Assembly: GCF_019801965.1 (NCBI RefSeq)
Contig: NZ_JAHVIA010000005.1
Span: forward strand, 372,001-436,000
Direction: 5' to 3'
Length of the DNA: 64,000 bases
Origin: Salipiger bermudensis
GTDB taxonomy: Bacteria; Pseudomonadota; Alphaproteobacteria; Rhodobacterales; Rhodobacteraceae
Of this stretch, positions 1 to 8,006 are shown one piece after another. The translations under genes were made by a program, and so were the position numbers. Within the stretch, counting starts at the first letter, position 1, and every line of letters starts with the position of its first letter. The notes beneath the pieces were generated by a model. That model had not been told where the DNA came from and did not search any database. It was given only the letters and a program-made list of their open reading frames with translations.

Positions 1-1035
1 CTCGAGAACGTCGATCTCGGCCTGCAGGGCCTCCTCGTCCTCCTCGGCGACATCGACCGCGAGCACGCTGTCCTCATAGGCGTCCTCGCTCTCCTCGAGC
101 TCCTTGCGATTCTTCTCGGGGATCTCCGCCTCGCCGGCCTCCGGCTTGTCCTTCGGGGCGCCCTGCCCGCCTTTCTGTTCGCCGCCATTGCCGCCGCCAC
201 CGCCGTTCGACGGGGCACCCGAATAGATCAGCGCGATCGCCGTGGCCGCGCCGCCGAGACCGTCTCCGAGCGGCTTCATGATCGCGCCGGTGAGCGCGAT
301 CGCAAAGGCGCGATCCTCGGTTTTCTCGAGCTTTTTCTCGAGCTTGTCATACTTGGTCTGGAGCTCGCCCAGGAGGGTACTCAGCTCTTCGGACAGCTTG
401 TCGGCCTTGGCTTTTCGCGCGCTCCACTCGAGACGCGCGTGTTCAAGCGCCTCCTGCGCCTTGATCTCGTCGCCCCGGGTCAGGTGGGCGGTCTCGAGCG
501 CGCTGTCGGCGCGCGTTGCGAGATCGTTGAAGGCGTCGGACAGGTCTTTCATCAGGCTCGCGAGGCGACCGGCGATGCTGGCACAGTCCGAGATGCCACC
601 GATGGCGAGATCCTCGTTGCCGCGAAACAAGTCTTCCATCGCCTCGTTGAGCGCCAGCGAGATCTCCTCGCCGCAACTGCGCAGCTCGCCCATCGCGGTC
701 GAGCATTGCTGACACAGAGAGCCGTAATCGGTCTGCATCCGGTTCAGCGAGGCGACAAGCGCGCCCTCCCGTTTCGGCACCGCGTTATAGGCGAGGTCGA
801 CGAGAAGCGTCAGACGCCCGAGGTTCTCGACCATCTTGTCGAGCTGGATCTGACCGAGCAGCTTCTTGCGGCGATCCAGCACCAGCATGTCATCCAGCGG
901 CAGAGATTGATCGAGACGGTAGCTGACGCTTTTCGTCTCGAACGTCGCATTCACGTCGTCGCTGCCATCGGCCGGCAGCCGCAGGCTGACCGCGACGCTC
1001 ACGCGCTTCTCGTATGTTGTCGCACTGTCCGACAT
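1..1035 (-). CDS. Hypothetical coiled-coil protein with hydrophobic segment (C-terminus cut by window edge)
   Basis: An open frame of 345 codons starts at ATG 1035 (GGGGAGAGAG lies just upstream) and runs off the left edge without a stop. I do not recognise the family. About the first 60 residues look globular. Residues about 70-235 are almost wholly helical and heptad-rich, ending in a Lys/Glu coiled coil (LEKKLEKTEDR). A hydrophobic stretch of roughly 30 residues with small amino acids follows (begins AFAIALTGAIMKPLG), then a Gly/Asn-rich linker and a very acidic tail rich in Glu and Asp. Long helices around a small-residue hydrophobic hairpin resemble alpha-helical pore-forming proteins, but also membrane-anchored scaffolds. 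No signal peptide is visible. The gene is separated from the next operon by about 420 bp and has its own promoter candidate. Confidence 0.75.
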   Translation of the reverse strand, partial: MSDSATTYEKRVSVAVSLRLPADGSDDVNATFETKSVSYRLDQSLPLDDMLVLDRRKKLLGQIQLDKMVENLGRLTLLVDLAYNAVPKREGALVASLNRMQTDYGSLCQQCSTAMGELRSCGEEISLALNEAMEDLFRGNEDLAIGGISDCASIAGRLASLMKDLSDAFNDLATRADSALETAHLTRGDEIKAQEALEHARLEWSARKAKADKLSEELSTLLGELQTKYDKLEKKLEKTEDRAFAIALTGAIMKPLGDGLGGAATAIALIYSGAPSNGGGGGNGGEQKGGQGAPKDKPEAGEAEIPEKNRKELEESEDAYEDSVLAVDVAEEDEEALQAEIDVLE

Positions 1036-1455
1036 GATCTCTCTCCCCTGAAAACGCATATCCCCGCCAAGATCGCATCGTGAAGAATGATCGAACCGTC
1101 CTGGCAAATTTATCATTTAGATACACGCAGAGTAGGAGGGGATCTCTTTAAAATCAACCTTTGGGATAATGACCATCAAGCACACCACCAAAGAGTGGGG
1201 CGGCGCTGCCCTTGGCCCGGCAAGGAAAACGCAAGCCCTGACCTTGGGGCCGTGGGCGATTTACGGTTCAGGAAACCTGTTCTACCGCACCTGTTGAGGG
1301 TGTCACGGCAACGTGCCGGTCCGGATCGTCTCCGGTCCCGCAAGCGCAAGGCTGCGGCGGCCTGCGAGGCCATGCTGGAGGCTGGATCGCGGCGGCCGCC
1401 GGACGGGCAGCGCGGGCCGCGACAGCCGATGCATCTTGGTCCCTCGCGGCCCCCG
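1036..1455. other. Intergenic region, AT-richer than its surroundings
   Basis: No gene is supported here. The stretch around 1085-1190 is clearly AT-richer than the flanks and carries the minus-strand promoter candidate for the coiled-coil gene. The remaining part, about 1200-1455, lies downstream of the amphi-Trp stop codon. It shows no clear U-tailed hairpin, and its open frames are shadows of GC-rich sequence. Confidence 0.5.
1129..1157 (-). promoter_or_regulatory. Candidate promoter of the coiled-coil gene
   Basis: On the minus strand TTGATT (1157-1152) and TACTCT (1134-1129) are separated by exactly 17 bp in an AT-rich patch about 95 bp upstream of the ATG at 1035. This fits a housekeeping sigma factor promoter and suggests the gene is transcribed separately from the operon to its right. 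Confidence 0.4.
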
Positions 1456-1728
1456 TCAGCTCTCGATGCGCGGCGTTCCCCTGGGGTGGGACGGCTCTGC
1501 CGGATCTGCCCAGGTGACACGCAGGCTGAACACGCAGCGTCCGTCTTCGCGCTCGGCCTTGATGCGCAGGTTCATCAGCTCACCGGTCTCGAGCACCAGC
1601 TCATCGTCATCGTCGCTCAGGGTCAGCTCGCCCTTCGAGAAGCCCTTCGACAAGGACGACAGCAGCGTCTTGACGGTCTTGGCGTCCTGCAGGGACTCGT
1701 GCCTGAAGCGGGTGGTCGAATTGCCCAT
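1456..1728 (-). CDS. amphi-Trp domain protein (last gene of GAK-like operon)
   Basis: Small protein of 90 residues. It fits the amphi-Trp family: an N-terminal stretch MGNSTTRFRHESLQDA, then a helix with the motif SKGFSKGELTLSDDDDE, then amphipathic beta strands with alternating polarity that end at the near-invariant Trp (W73 in SLRVTW). The start is ATG 1728 because GGAGG lies upstream at a normal distance; longer versions read into the metallophosphatase. It follows that gene by 17 bp. The family is small, of unknown function, and as I recall is named from its co-occurrence with the GAK kinase/ATP-grasp genes, which are present here. It could be a binding module or the target of the upstream enzymes (inference). 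Confidence 0.8.
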   Translation of the reverse strand: MGNSTTRFRHESLQDAKTVKTLLSSLSKGFSKGELTLSDDDDELVLETGELMNLRIKAEREDGRCVFSLRVTWADPAEPSHPRGTPRIES

Positions 1729-1745
1729 GCGGGAGGCCTCCGGAG

Positions 1746-3050
1746 CTAGACGAGACGGCCCGGCGCGAAGTGCTTTGCCGTCGGGTGGTCCCGGCTCAGA
1801 CCGATCACATCTCCGGAGGGGAAAATCAAGGTCGCGCCCGCACCGATGCCCTCGAGCCCCTCGAGCCGGCGCGAGGCGCGGTCGAGGGTGATGTCGCCCT
1901 CGAGATGCAGCAGACCGCGCTTGGCGCGCAGGTGCTGGCCGCTGTGATTGTTGACATGGCCCTGCACGATCATGTGGATGCCGTCGCGGTGCAGCAAGTC
2001 GACCCCGGCCCGCGTCAGCGCACAATCCGAGGCGCGGTACTTGGTCCGGACGAGATTGGCGAGCGGACCGAAATAGAACCCGAGCGAGGCGGTCTCGGCC
2101 TCGGTCCGGTATCGCGCGTTGACCTCGCGAGGCCCGCCCTGCACCAGCAGGCGGCACATCTCGTCGCAGAGCCCGGCATGGACGAAGAGCAGCGAGCCGC
2201 AGCGGGCGACCACCTCCATTTCGTCGTAGAACCAGGCATAGGCGCCGCCCGGCACGAAGAAGATGTCATGGCATTTCAGCACCGCCGCCAGCAGCGCCCG
2301 GTGCGACATCTCCACCTTGGCGCGCTCGCGATCGAACTTCTGCAGCTTCTCGTCGAGCTTGGTTATTTCCTTCCTGATCGTCCGCGCCGAGAGCTGGCCG
2401 CGCGCCGCCTTTGCAAAGCGCTTCGGCCAGCCTTTGGAGGGCAGCAGGCGGGCAGCGCAGGCGGCCTCCTCGGGCAGCGCGGCGAGGTCGTCATCTGTCA
2501 CGAAACGGTCGAAGACCTCGCGCAGCGCGGGCAGGATCTTGCGCCCCATGCGCACGAAGAGATGCTCGCGCAGGGCACTGCGCGGGCCGCGCACCGCATC
2601 GACCGCCATGCGCATGCGCAGATCGTGGTTTCCTGCCAGAAGGTCGAGCTGCGCCCCGGAGGCGCGCAGCGCCGCCAGCGCATCGAGCAGATCGAGATTG
2701 CTCGGCCCCTTGTCGAGGCTGTCGCCGCCGACGATAATCCGCGCGGCCTGGCCGAAGGCGGTGAGGCTGAGGCTATGGCCATCGCGGCGGATCACCCCGG
2801 CGGCCACCAGCGAGCGCAGGAAGCCCTCGGCATCGGCATGGGCGTCGGAGACGAAGATCACCGGCTGCTCGGGCCAGTGCCAGCCGCCGTGATCGCGGGC
2901 CCGCGCGAGGCACTCGGAGATCGGGCGCGGCGCCTTGCCGCCGAGCCAGGGCGACAGCGCGCGCGGCAGGTCGGCGAGATGGCCGTGGGGATCGTGGACC
3001 GGCGGCAGGAGCGCTGCGGCGGCCTCGGTCGACTGGCTGAGATGATCCAA
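1746..3050 (-). CDS. Metallophosphatase (calcineurin-like phosphoesterase)
   Basis: 434 residues. The two-metal phosphoesterase motifs appear in order: DAH at about residues 69-71 (FVSDAHAD), GDSLDKG at 109-115, GNHDLR at 140-145, then FVHAGL and QGHVNNH towards the C-terminus. An insertion rich in Lys/Arg/Glu helix (about 205-250) separates the metal-binding halves. This resembles Ser/Thr phosphatase or diadenosine tetraphosphatase-like enzymes, but the substrate cannot be read from sequence. It is cytoplasmic, with no signal peptide. It sits 30 bp after the histidine phosphatase and 17 bp before the amphi-Trp gene. The operon thus holds two predicted phosphatases alongside two predicted kinases or phosphoryl-using enzymes, which suggests reversible phosphorylation of some molecule (inference). 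Confidence 0.85.
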   Translation of the reverse strand: MDHLSQSTEAAAALLPPVHDPHGHLADLPRALSPWLGGKAPRPISECLARARDHGGWHWPEQPVIFVSDAHADAEGFLRSLVAAGVIRRDGHSLSLTAFGQAARIIVGGDSLDKGPSNLDLLDALAALRASGAQLDLLAGNHDLRMRMAVDAVRGPRSALREHLFVRMGRKILPALREVFDRFVTDDDLAALPEEAACAARLLPSKGWPKRFAKAARGQLSARTIRKEITKLDEKLQKFDRERAKVEMSHRALLAAVLKCHDIFFVPGGAYAWFYDEMEVVARCGSLLFVHAGLCDEMCRLLVQGGPREVNARYRTEAETASLGFYFGPLANLVRTKYRASDCALTRAGVDLLHRDGIHMIVQGHVNNHSGQHLRAKRGLLHLEGDITLDRASRRLEGLEGIGAGATLIFPSGDVIGLSRDHPTAKHFAPGRLV

Positions 3051-3080
3051 CGGGCGGCCCTTTCCTCGCGGTCCGGGGCG

Positions 3081-3785
3081 CTAGTCGATCGGGTCCTCTT
3101 TCGGGGGTCTGATCTTCCACGCTCCGGCGAAACGGGACCATCTATCATCGCCCCTGTAACAGAGAAGTAACGCGCGGGCGTGGAACATCGAGAGCCTGGG
3201 CAAATCTTCCCGTGCGAGGATGCCGAGATGATGGCAGCCATGCCGGAACGAGGCGCCGTGACCGACATGCAGCGTCAGCCGCCCTGCCCCCTCCTCGGCG
3301 CTCTGCCGCAGGTGCGCGGCGACCCGCGCCCCGGCCATCATCAGGCTCTCGGCGCCCTCGAGCGGCAGGCAGTAGTCGCTGTCGGATTTCCAGCCCTCGG
3401 GCGGCGCATCGAAGCGCGGATCGTCGCGCAGGATCTCCTCGATCTCGGCCACCGTGAGGTTGGCGGCAGAGCCGAGCCCGCGCTCGGCCAGCGCGCCGGT
3501 CTCGCGGATCTCGGTGATCTCGTGACCAAGGGCGCGGAGCCGCTCGACAATGACGGAGGCGGTCTGCCAGGCGCGCAGCTGGTGCGAGCAGTGGATCACC
3601 GGCGCAAGCACCAGCCCGTGCTCGGCGATCATCGCCGAAATCTCCTCGCCACAGGCGGCGGCCTGCGCGATGCCGTCCTCGGTCAGCGCATAGGGCTGGC
3701 GTGCCGAGGGCGCGCCCTTGCGCTGGTGGTAGGCGCCGTGGCGGATGATCGCGTGAAAGCTTCGGGACGTTGCGGGATCAGCCAT
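3081..3785 (-). CDS. Histidine phosphatase superfamily protein
   Basis: 234 residues from ATG 3785. The phosphoglycerate-mutase/SixA-like signature RHG (IIRHGAYH, near residue 15) provides the catalytic His. A second GHG (HVGHGASFRHG) late in the protein provides the other active-site His. LRAWQTASVI matches the region after the second core Arg, and GALAERGLGS holds a conserved acidic residue. Family members remove phosphate from phospho-proteins or small metabolites; the substrate is unknown. The start overlaps the end of the HprK-related kinase gene by 8 bp, so the two are probably translationally coupled. A longer start at 3818 is possible but lies inside the kinase frame. Kinase and His phosphatase being adjacent suggests they act on the same phosphorylated species (inference). 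Confidence 0.85.
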   Translation of the reverse strand: MADPATSRSFHAIIRHGAYHQRKGAPSARQPYALTEDGIAQAAACGEEISAMIAEHGLVLAPVIHCSHQLRAWQTASVIVERLRALGHEITEIRETGALAERGLGSAANLTVAEIEEILRDDPRFDAPPEGWKSDSDYCLPLEGAESLMMAGARVAAHLRQSAEEGAGRLTLHVGHGASFRHGCHHLGILAREDLPRLSMFHARALLLCYRGDDRWSRFAGAWKIRPPKEDPID

Positions 3786-4854
3786 CGAAGAGCCTGCCCC
3801 CCTCTTCTGCCAGCGCATCGAAATCGACCCGCCCCGAGACCTCGAAGACCCGCACGCCTTCGAGGGCTGCGAGATACGGCGCCGGCTCGGGCGAGGCGCC
3901 GTTGGGCTCGAAATGACCGTCGGGATGCTGGTAGAACGGCCCCGGGCTCTTCATGATCGCGCCGAGCAGGTCTGGCCGGCTGGGCAGATCGACCTGCGCC
4001 ACCCGCGTCGGCTCAGCCGCGTCGCGGGCCCAGTTCAGCACCCAGAAATCCGTGAGCGGCGCCTCGAAACAGACGCGGCCCGCGCCGTAGACCTCGCGCA
4101 CGATCAGGTCGTGCTTGTCTTCCAGATCCCAGAGCGCGGCGGCGGACATCGCCTCCAGCTCGGCGCGGCGCGCGGGCGAGAGCATCCCGTGCAGGCGCGG
4201 GTTGCCGAGGATGGTGCCGGGGTTGATGCGCGGCTGCTTGGGGATGCCCAAGCACTGCGCCGGGCGTCCGGCTTTCACCAGCACCCGGTCATTGGAAACG
4301 AAGGCGGTGCCGTCGAGATCCATCAACCGCAGGATCGAGGTCGACTTGCCGCCGCCCGACAGGCCCGAGATCGCCAGCGTCCTGCCGTCGCCGGTCACCG
4401 CCGCGGCGTGACAGAGCTGCCAGCCGTCGCGCTGACAGATGTTCAAAACCTGCGTGTTGATGAAGTTGATGACCGTGCTGACATTCTGCTCCAGCGACCC
4501 GAAGGCCACCGCGACGCTTGGTGCCTGCAGGAAGGTCACGCCGCTGCGGATCTTGCGGATCAGACGGCCGTCCGCGAGATCCTGCACCGCGTCCTTGCGG
4601 CCCGACTTGCCGGTCTCGCGCGCCCAATCCGACCACGCGGGCTCGGCGGCAAGCGCCTGCCCCGGCAGAAGATGCACCCGCGTCTCTCCGGGCGTGTCGC
4701 TCAGCGCGTCGTCGAAATAGGCGATCAGCTCGGCCCGCAGCGGCCCCGGACAAAGCACCGTGAGCCCCACCGGCCCCACCTTCAGGTGGAACGGCTCCGC
4801 CGCCTCCGCCGGCGCGAGATCGAGCTGCGCGAGAAAATCTGCGACCCCGCTCAT
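3778..4854 (-). CDS. HprK-related kinase B
   Basis: 358 residues. The C-terminal half has the HPr-kinase-like P-loop GLSGGGKS (164-171), followed by FVSNDRVLV, and preceded by CHAAAV (about 148-153), the position of the HprK active-site His region. The N-terminal half (1-130) is not the canonical HprK N-domain. This arrangement matches the family named HprK-related kinase B in NCBI annotations, of unknown substrate. No ptsH or other PTS gene is seen in the window, so phosphorylation of HPr is not supported. It overlaps the ATP-grasp gene by 4 bp (ATGA) and the histidine phosphatase by 8 bp. Confidence 0.85.
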   Translation of the reverse strand: MSGVADFLAQLDLAPAEAAEPFHLKVGPVGLTVLCPGPLRAELIAYFDDALSDTPGETRVHLLPGQALAAEPAWSDWARETGKSGRKDAVQDLADGRLIRKIRSGVTFLQAPSVAVAFGSLEQNVSTVINFINTQVLNICQRDGWQLCHAAAVTGDGRTLAISGLSGGGKSTSILRLMDLDGTAFVSNDRVLVKAGRPAQCLGIPKQPRINPGTILGNPRLHGMLSPARRAELEAMSAAALWDLEDKHDLIVREVYGAGRVCFEAPLTDFWVLNWARDAAEPTRVAQVDLPSRPDLLGAIMKSPGPFYQHPDGHFEPNGASPEPAPYLAALEGVRVFEVSGRVDFDALAEEGGRLFDG

Positions 4855-5732
4855 GCGCGCAGCTCCCCGAGCACGTGATCCGCCACCAGAGCGGCAGCGT
4901 CGATGCCGCAGCCCTCGAGCGCGCCGCGATAGCCGCCGAAGGCCGAGACCTCGAAGACGATGGGGCCCTCCGGGGTCAGCGCGATGTCGACGGTGGTGAA
5001 GGTCAGCCCGAACGGCGCCTGCGCGCGGCGGCCAAGCTCGATGAGATCGGCGTCGGGCTCGTAGGGCGCGTATTTGCCGCCCGAATGGATCGTGGTGTTC
5101 CAGCTGTCGGTCTGGCTCACCCGTGCATAGGTGCAGACATATTCGCCGCCGAGGAAGACCATACCGAGATCGTGGCCCGAGAGATCGGCCTTCTTCTGGA
5201 TATACATCACCGGGTTCGCGGCCTTGAAGGCGGCGATCTGCGCCTCGGCATCGGGCGCGCCAGCCTCGAGCAGCATCATGCCGCGCGCCTTGGTGGAGAA
5301 CAGCGGCTTGAACACCGCCGCGCCGTAGCGCTCGAGCGCGGCGCGCGCCGTGTCTTCGTCCTCGGTGATCGTGGTGGGCGGCATCGGCGCGCCGGCGGCG
5401 CTCAGCGTCACGGTACAGGCGAGCCGGTCCATCAGCCGCAGGATCGCGGTGGCGGGGCTGAAGACCCTGACGCCCTTCGCCTCGGCCACCCGCAGCATCT
5501 CGAGCCGGTCGAGCGCATCCGGGCTGTAGCTCTCGGCCACCTTCTTGACCACGAGCCCGTCGAGCGCGCAGAGATCAATGCCGTCGCACAGCAGCGTGCC
5601 GGCCTCGAGATCCAGCGTCACCCGCGCCATGTCGATCACCTGCCGATAGCCGGTGCGCGCCTCGAGCGCGTCGGCCAGAGCCTCGGTCGACCATTTTCCG
5701 GGGGTGCCGATCACCCCGATCTTGTCAGTCAC
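4851..5732 (-). CDS. ATP-grasp enzyme of the GAK type
   Basis: 293 residues with a RimK/ATP-grasp layout: an N-terminal pre-grasp domain (IGVIGTPGKWST), an ATP-binding Lys in VFKPLFSTKARGM (about residue 142), the hinge region MYIQKK, and a metal-binding strand IVFEVSAFGGYRG near the C-terminus. In many ATP-grasp ligases that last motif carries an Asn after the Glu. Here it reads EVSAFGG, a difference that may be family-specific. ATP-grasp enzymes join a carboxylate to an amine or thiol through an acyl-phosphate. The context with HprK-related kinase B matches the family I recall as GAK system ATP-grasp enzyme. Substrate is unknown. Confidence 0.83.
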   Translation of the reverse strand: MTDKIGVIGTPGKWSTEALADALEARTGYRQVIDMARVTLDLEAGTLLCDGIDLCALDGLVVKKVAESYSPDALDRLEMLRVAEAKGVRVFSPATAILRLMDRLACTVTLSAAGAPMPPTTITEDEDTARAALERYGAAVFKPLFSTKARGMMLLEAGAPDAEAQIAAFKAANPVMYIQKKADLSGHDLGMVFLGGEYVCTYARVSQTDSWNTTIHSGGKYAPYEPDADLIELGRRAQAPFGLTFTTVDIALTPEGPIVFEVSAFGGYRGALEGCGIDAAALVADHVLGELRA

Positions 5733-7359
5733 TGAACAGCATCCTTATGGGCAGCCTGAGCCGCGCCTCCTTGCCCTCGGGCACGGCCAGCGCGGCCTCC
5801 AGAATATAGCGGGCGCGCAGCATCATGCGGCGCGCGTGGTTCTTGTCGACGATGAAGCGCGTCGAGCTGGCGAAGCTCCGCGCCAGACCGAGCGCGAGCC
5901 GGTATTCGAAGCCCGGGTCCTTCTGGCGGCGGGCGAACTTGGCAGCCATGTCATGCATCGCGACGGCGACCGCGGCGATGCGCGCGCGGGTGCCGGCATC
6001 GAGCACCTGGAGCCGGTAGTTCGAGACCATGAAGACCGAGACGTCCTGCACGTAATCCATGTAGCGCGAGCGGTGCAGGTCGATGAAGCGGACCTTCTTC
6101 TCGCCGGCCTCGTAGATCACGTTGTCGAGGTTGAAATCGCCGTGGATATAGACCGAGAACGGCGCGCTCAGCGCCTCTTCGCGCTTCGCCGCGGCGGCGA
6201 CCAGCGCGTCGAAGCTCTCGATCTTCGTGCCATTGAGGCGCTGCGTGCCGGTCTGGAATTTCGGATGCAGGCGGTAGACATCGCCCATCCGCCTGCCGAG
6301 CTGCTCCATGGCGCGCATCTCTGCGGGCTCGGGCGTGAGCGTCTGGCGCCAGATGTCGCGCACGGTGCGGTGCAGCGCCGCCTGCGCCTCCGCCAGCTCA
6401 TCCGCGCTGCCGCCCAGCACGATGTCCTCGAAGGTCTTGCCGGCGAGGTGCTCGATCAGCAGCGCCGCGCTGTCGCCGCGCTTCTCGTAGGAGAGGATCT
6501 CGGGCGCGAGGCCGGGATAGACCGAGTTCCAGCTCTTTACGCCGACCCGCTCTTCCTTGACCTTGCGCCGGTCGCCATCCTTGAACACCGCATCCACCGC
6601 GCGGCCGTTGCCGTCGCGCATGGTGACGCTCGAGATGGCGCTGCCCGAGCGGGTCTCGGCGAGCGGCTGCAGCTTGATGGCGTCATCGTCCTTGGCGATA
6701 CCGGCCAGCACGCTGCGCAGGGTGAAGTAGCGCTCGAACTGAACGGTCTGTCCGATATTGATCGACAGGATCGCCTCGCTGATGGTCTCGAGCGCCTCGC
6801 CCATGCGGGTGATCTCGTTGAGGGTCAGCAGCCCGTGGGCGAGATCGTCGGCCTTTTTCGCGCCCTGCATGTCGCGCGTGTAGGTGCGGAAGAGCTGATC
6901 TTGGAAGGTGCCGAGCTCGGCCCGCATGGCGCCGATCTGCACCGCGAGGCGGCTGTCGCCGGACTGGCGCGCCTCCTGCGCCCGGGCCACCGCCTTGCGG
7001 ACCCGCCCCAGCGGCTTGAGATATGCGTCGGGGCGCAGGAGCGTCGGGCGCTCGATATGGTCCGCGTGCTGGACGGCGCGCCGGGCGAGCCGCGAGATCA
7101 GGTCGAGATTGCGGGCGATGGTGTCGACGCCCTGCAGGCGCAGGTCGCGCGCGGCGCTCGGCTTGCCGCGCATCATGCCCGCGAGGCAGGCCTTGCGTAC
7201 CCGCGAGGCGAGGTTCTGCGAATAGCCCGCCCGCGCGATCAGCGCCTCGGCGGTGTCGCGGCGCGGCGCCTCGAAATAGGCCAGCAGCCGCGCCAACTGG
7301 CCGTCGAGCTCGGCGAACAGGAAGGAGAGGTTCTCCTCGACGGCGTCAGGGCGTTTCAC
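5725..7359 (-). CDS. PhoU-like domain fused to APH-family kinase
   Basis: 544 residues, two modules. Residues about 30-210 form an all-helical bundle whose motifs (IARNLDLISRLARRAVQHAD, then NEITRMGEALETISEAILS) look like a PhoU domain. Residues about 235-510 form an aminoglycoside-phosphotransferase/choline-kinase fold: candidate ATP Lys in AVFKDGD (260), Brenner motif HGDFNLDNV (406-414) and a DFG-equivalent FIDLHRSRYMD (425-435). PhoU proteins bind metals and link phosphate transport to signalling. APH-fold enzymes phosphorylate small molecules or, less often, proteins. The fusion suggests a kinase gated by phosphate status (inference). It overlaps the NUDIX gene by 14 bp and the ATP-grasp gene by 8 bp, so it is firmly part of this operon. 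Confidence 0.82.
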   Translation of the reverse strand: MKRPDAVEENLSFLFAELDGQLARLLAYFEAPRRDTAEALIARAGYSQNLASRVRKACLAGMMRGKPSAARDLRLQGVDTIARNLDLISRLARRAVQHADHIERPTLLRPDAYLKPLGRVRKAVARAQEARQSGDSRLAVQIGAMRAELGTFQDQLFRTYTRDMQGAKKADDLAHGLLTLNEITRMGEALETISEAILSINIGQTVQFERYFTLRSVLAGIAKDDDAIKLQPLAETRSGSAISSVTMRDGNGRAVDAVFKDGDRRKVKEERVGVKSWNSVYPGLAPEILSYEKRGDSAALLIEHLAGKTFEDIVLGGSADELAEAQAALHRTVRDIWRQTLTPEPAEMRAMEQLGRRMGDVYRLHPKFQTGTQRLNGTKIESFDALVAAAAKREEALSAPFSVYIHGDFNLDNVIYEAGEKKVRFIDLHRSRYMDYVQDVSVFMVSNYRLQVLDAGTRARIAAVAVAMHDMAAKFARRQKDPGFEYRLALGLARSFASSTRFIVDKNHARRMMLRARYILEAALAVPEGKEARLRLPIRMLFSD

Positions 7360-7801
7360 AGCGCAATGCTCCCAGATAGACGGGGGCGGCGGGATCCGTC
7401 AGCGCCAGATCGTAGCGCGGCAGGAAGAGCGCGCCCTGCTCCAACGGGTCGACCCATTCGGTGGCCACCTGCCGCTTGTCGGGGCGGCTGCCGAGCCGGG
7501 GCGCATAGCTCTCCGGAACCGTGCCCGCGAAGAGGACCTCCGAGAGCTGCCGCGCGTGACCGTCGCGGAGCCGGAACACGTCGGCCACGTGCAGCACGCC
7601 GCCAAGTTCGGGCGAGACACCGATCTCCTCGACACATTCGCGCCGCGCGCAGTCGGCGATGGTCTCGCCGGGCTCCTGACGCCCACCGGGCAGCGTCAGG
7701 TAGCGCGGGCCGCCCTCGCGGCGCTTCACCTGCACCAGCACGCGCGGGCCCTTGCGGATCACGACGCGGACCGTCGGACGTATCGGTGTGTCTTCGAACA
7801 T
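7346..7801 (-). CDS. NUDIX hydrolase (first gene of GAK-like operon)
   Basis: 151 residues with a full Nudix box from G40 to V62 (GRQEPGE, then RECVEEIGV): G-x5-E-x7-RE-C-x-EE-x-G-V. The only departure is Cys at the first hydrophobic position. Family members hydrolyse nucleoside diphosphates linked to another group, or other pyrophosphates. Nothing in the sequence fixes the substrate. It heads the seven-gene operon that runs left to about 1456, and the gap between it and the TRAP gene (7802-8006) holds the TRAP terminator, so the operon promoter should lie in 7802-7933. Confidence 0.88.
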   Translation of the reverse strand: MFEDTPIRPTVRVVIRKGPRVLVQVKRREGGPRYLTLPGGRQEPGETIADCARRECVEEIGVSPELGGVLHVADVFRLRDGHARQLSEVLFAGTVPESYAPRLGSRPDKRQVATEWVDPLEQGALFLPRYDLALTDPAAPVYLGALRCETP

Positions 7802-7933
7802 GCCGCCTTATGCTTCGGGAACCTTGACAGTTTAAAGTCGGAACAACGCCCCTGCCGAGGGAAATCTTCGGCTCGCCGGGTGCACGTAAGCCGGGTGCCG
7901 GCGGAAAGGCGGCAGCCATCGGCGACGGCCGGC

Positions 7934-7968
7934 AATGAAAAAGCACGCCCCCCGTTCGGAGGACGTGC
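7934..7968 (-). terminator. Rho-independent terminator of the TAXI-TRAP operon
   Basis: Read on the minus strand, a GC-rich hairpin (arms GCACG/CGTGC at 7943-7968, continued by CC/GG pairs with two mismatches) is followed by TTTTT at 7942-7938. It lies about 40 bp after the stop codon of the fused TRAP permease and separates it from the GAK-like operon. Confidence 0.75.
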
Positions 7969-8006
7969 CTGTGTGTCGCGGTCCTGAGGTTGGAAAGAAT
8001 TCGGCC

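Noticed and set aside
3778-4854. Genuine HPr kinase/phosphorylase (hprK)
   Set aside because: The N-terminal half is not HprK-like and no ptsH or PTS gene is in the window; the GAK-linked related kinase fits better.
1456-7801. GAK-like operon as a phage-defence island
   Set aside because: Kinases, a NUDIX enzyme and a nearby possible pore-former could suggest defence, but there is no nuclease, helicase, mobility gene or nucleotide cyclase, and composition equals that of the flanks. A metabolic or regulatory role is better supported.
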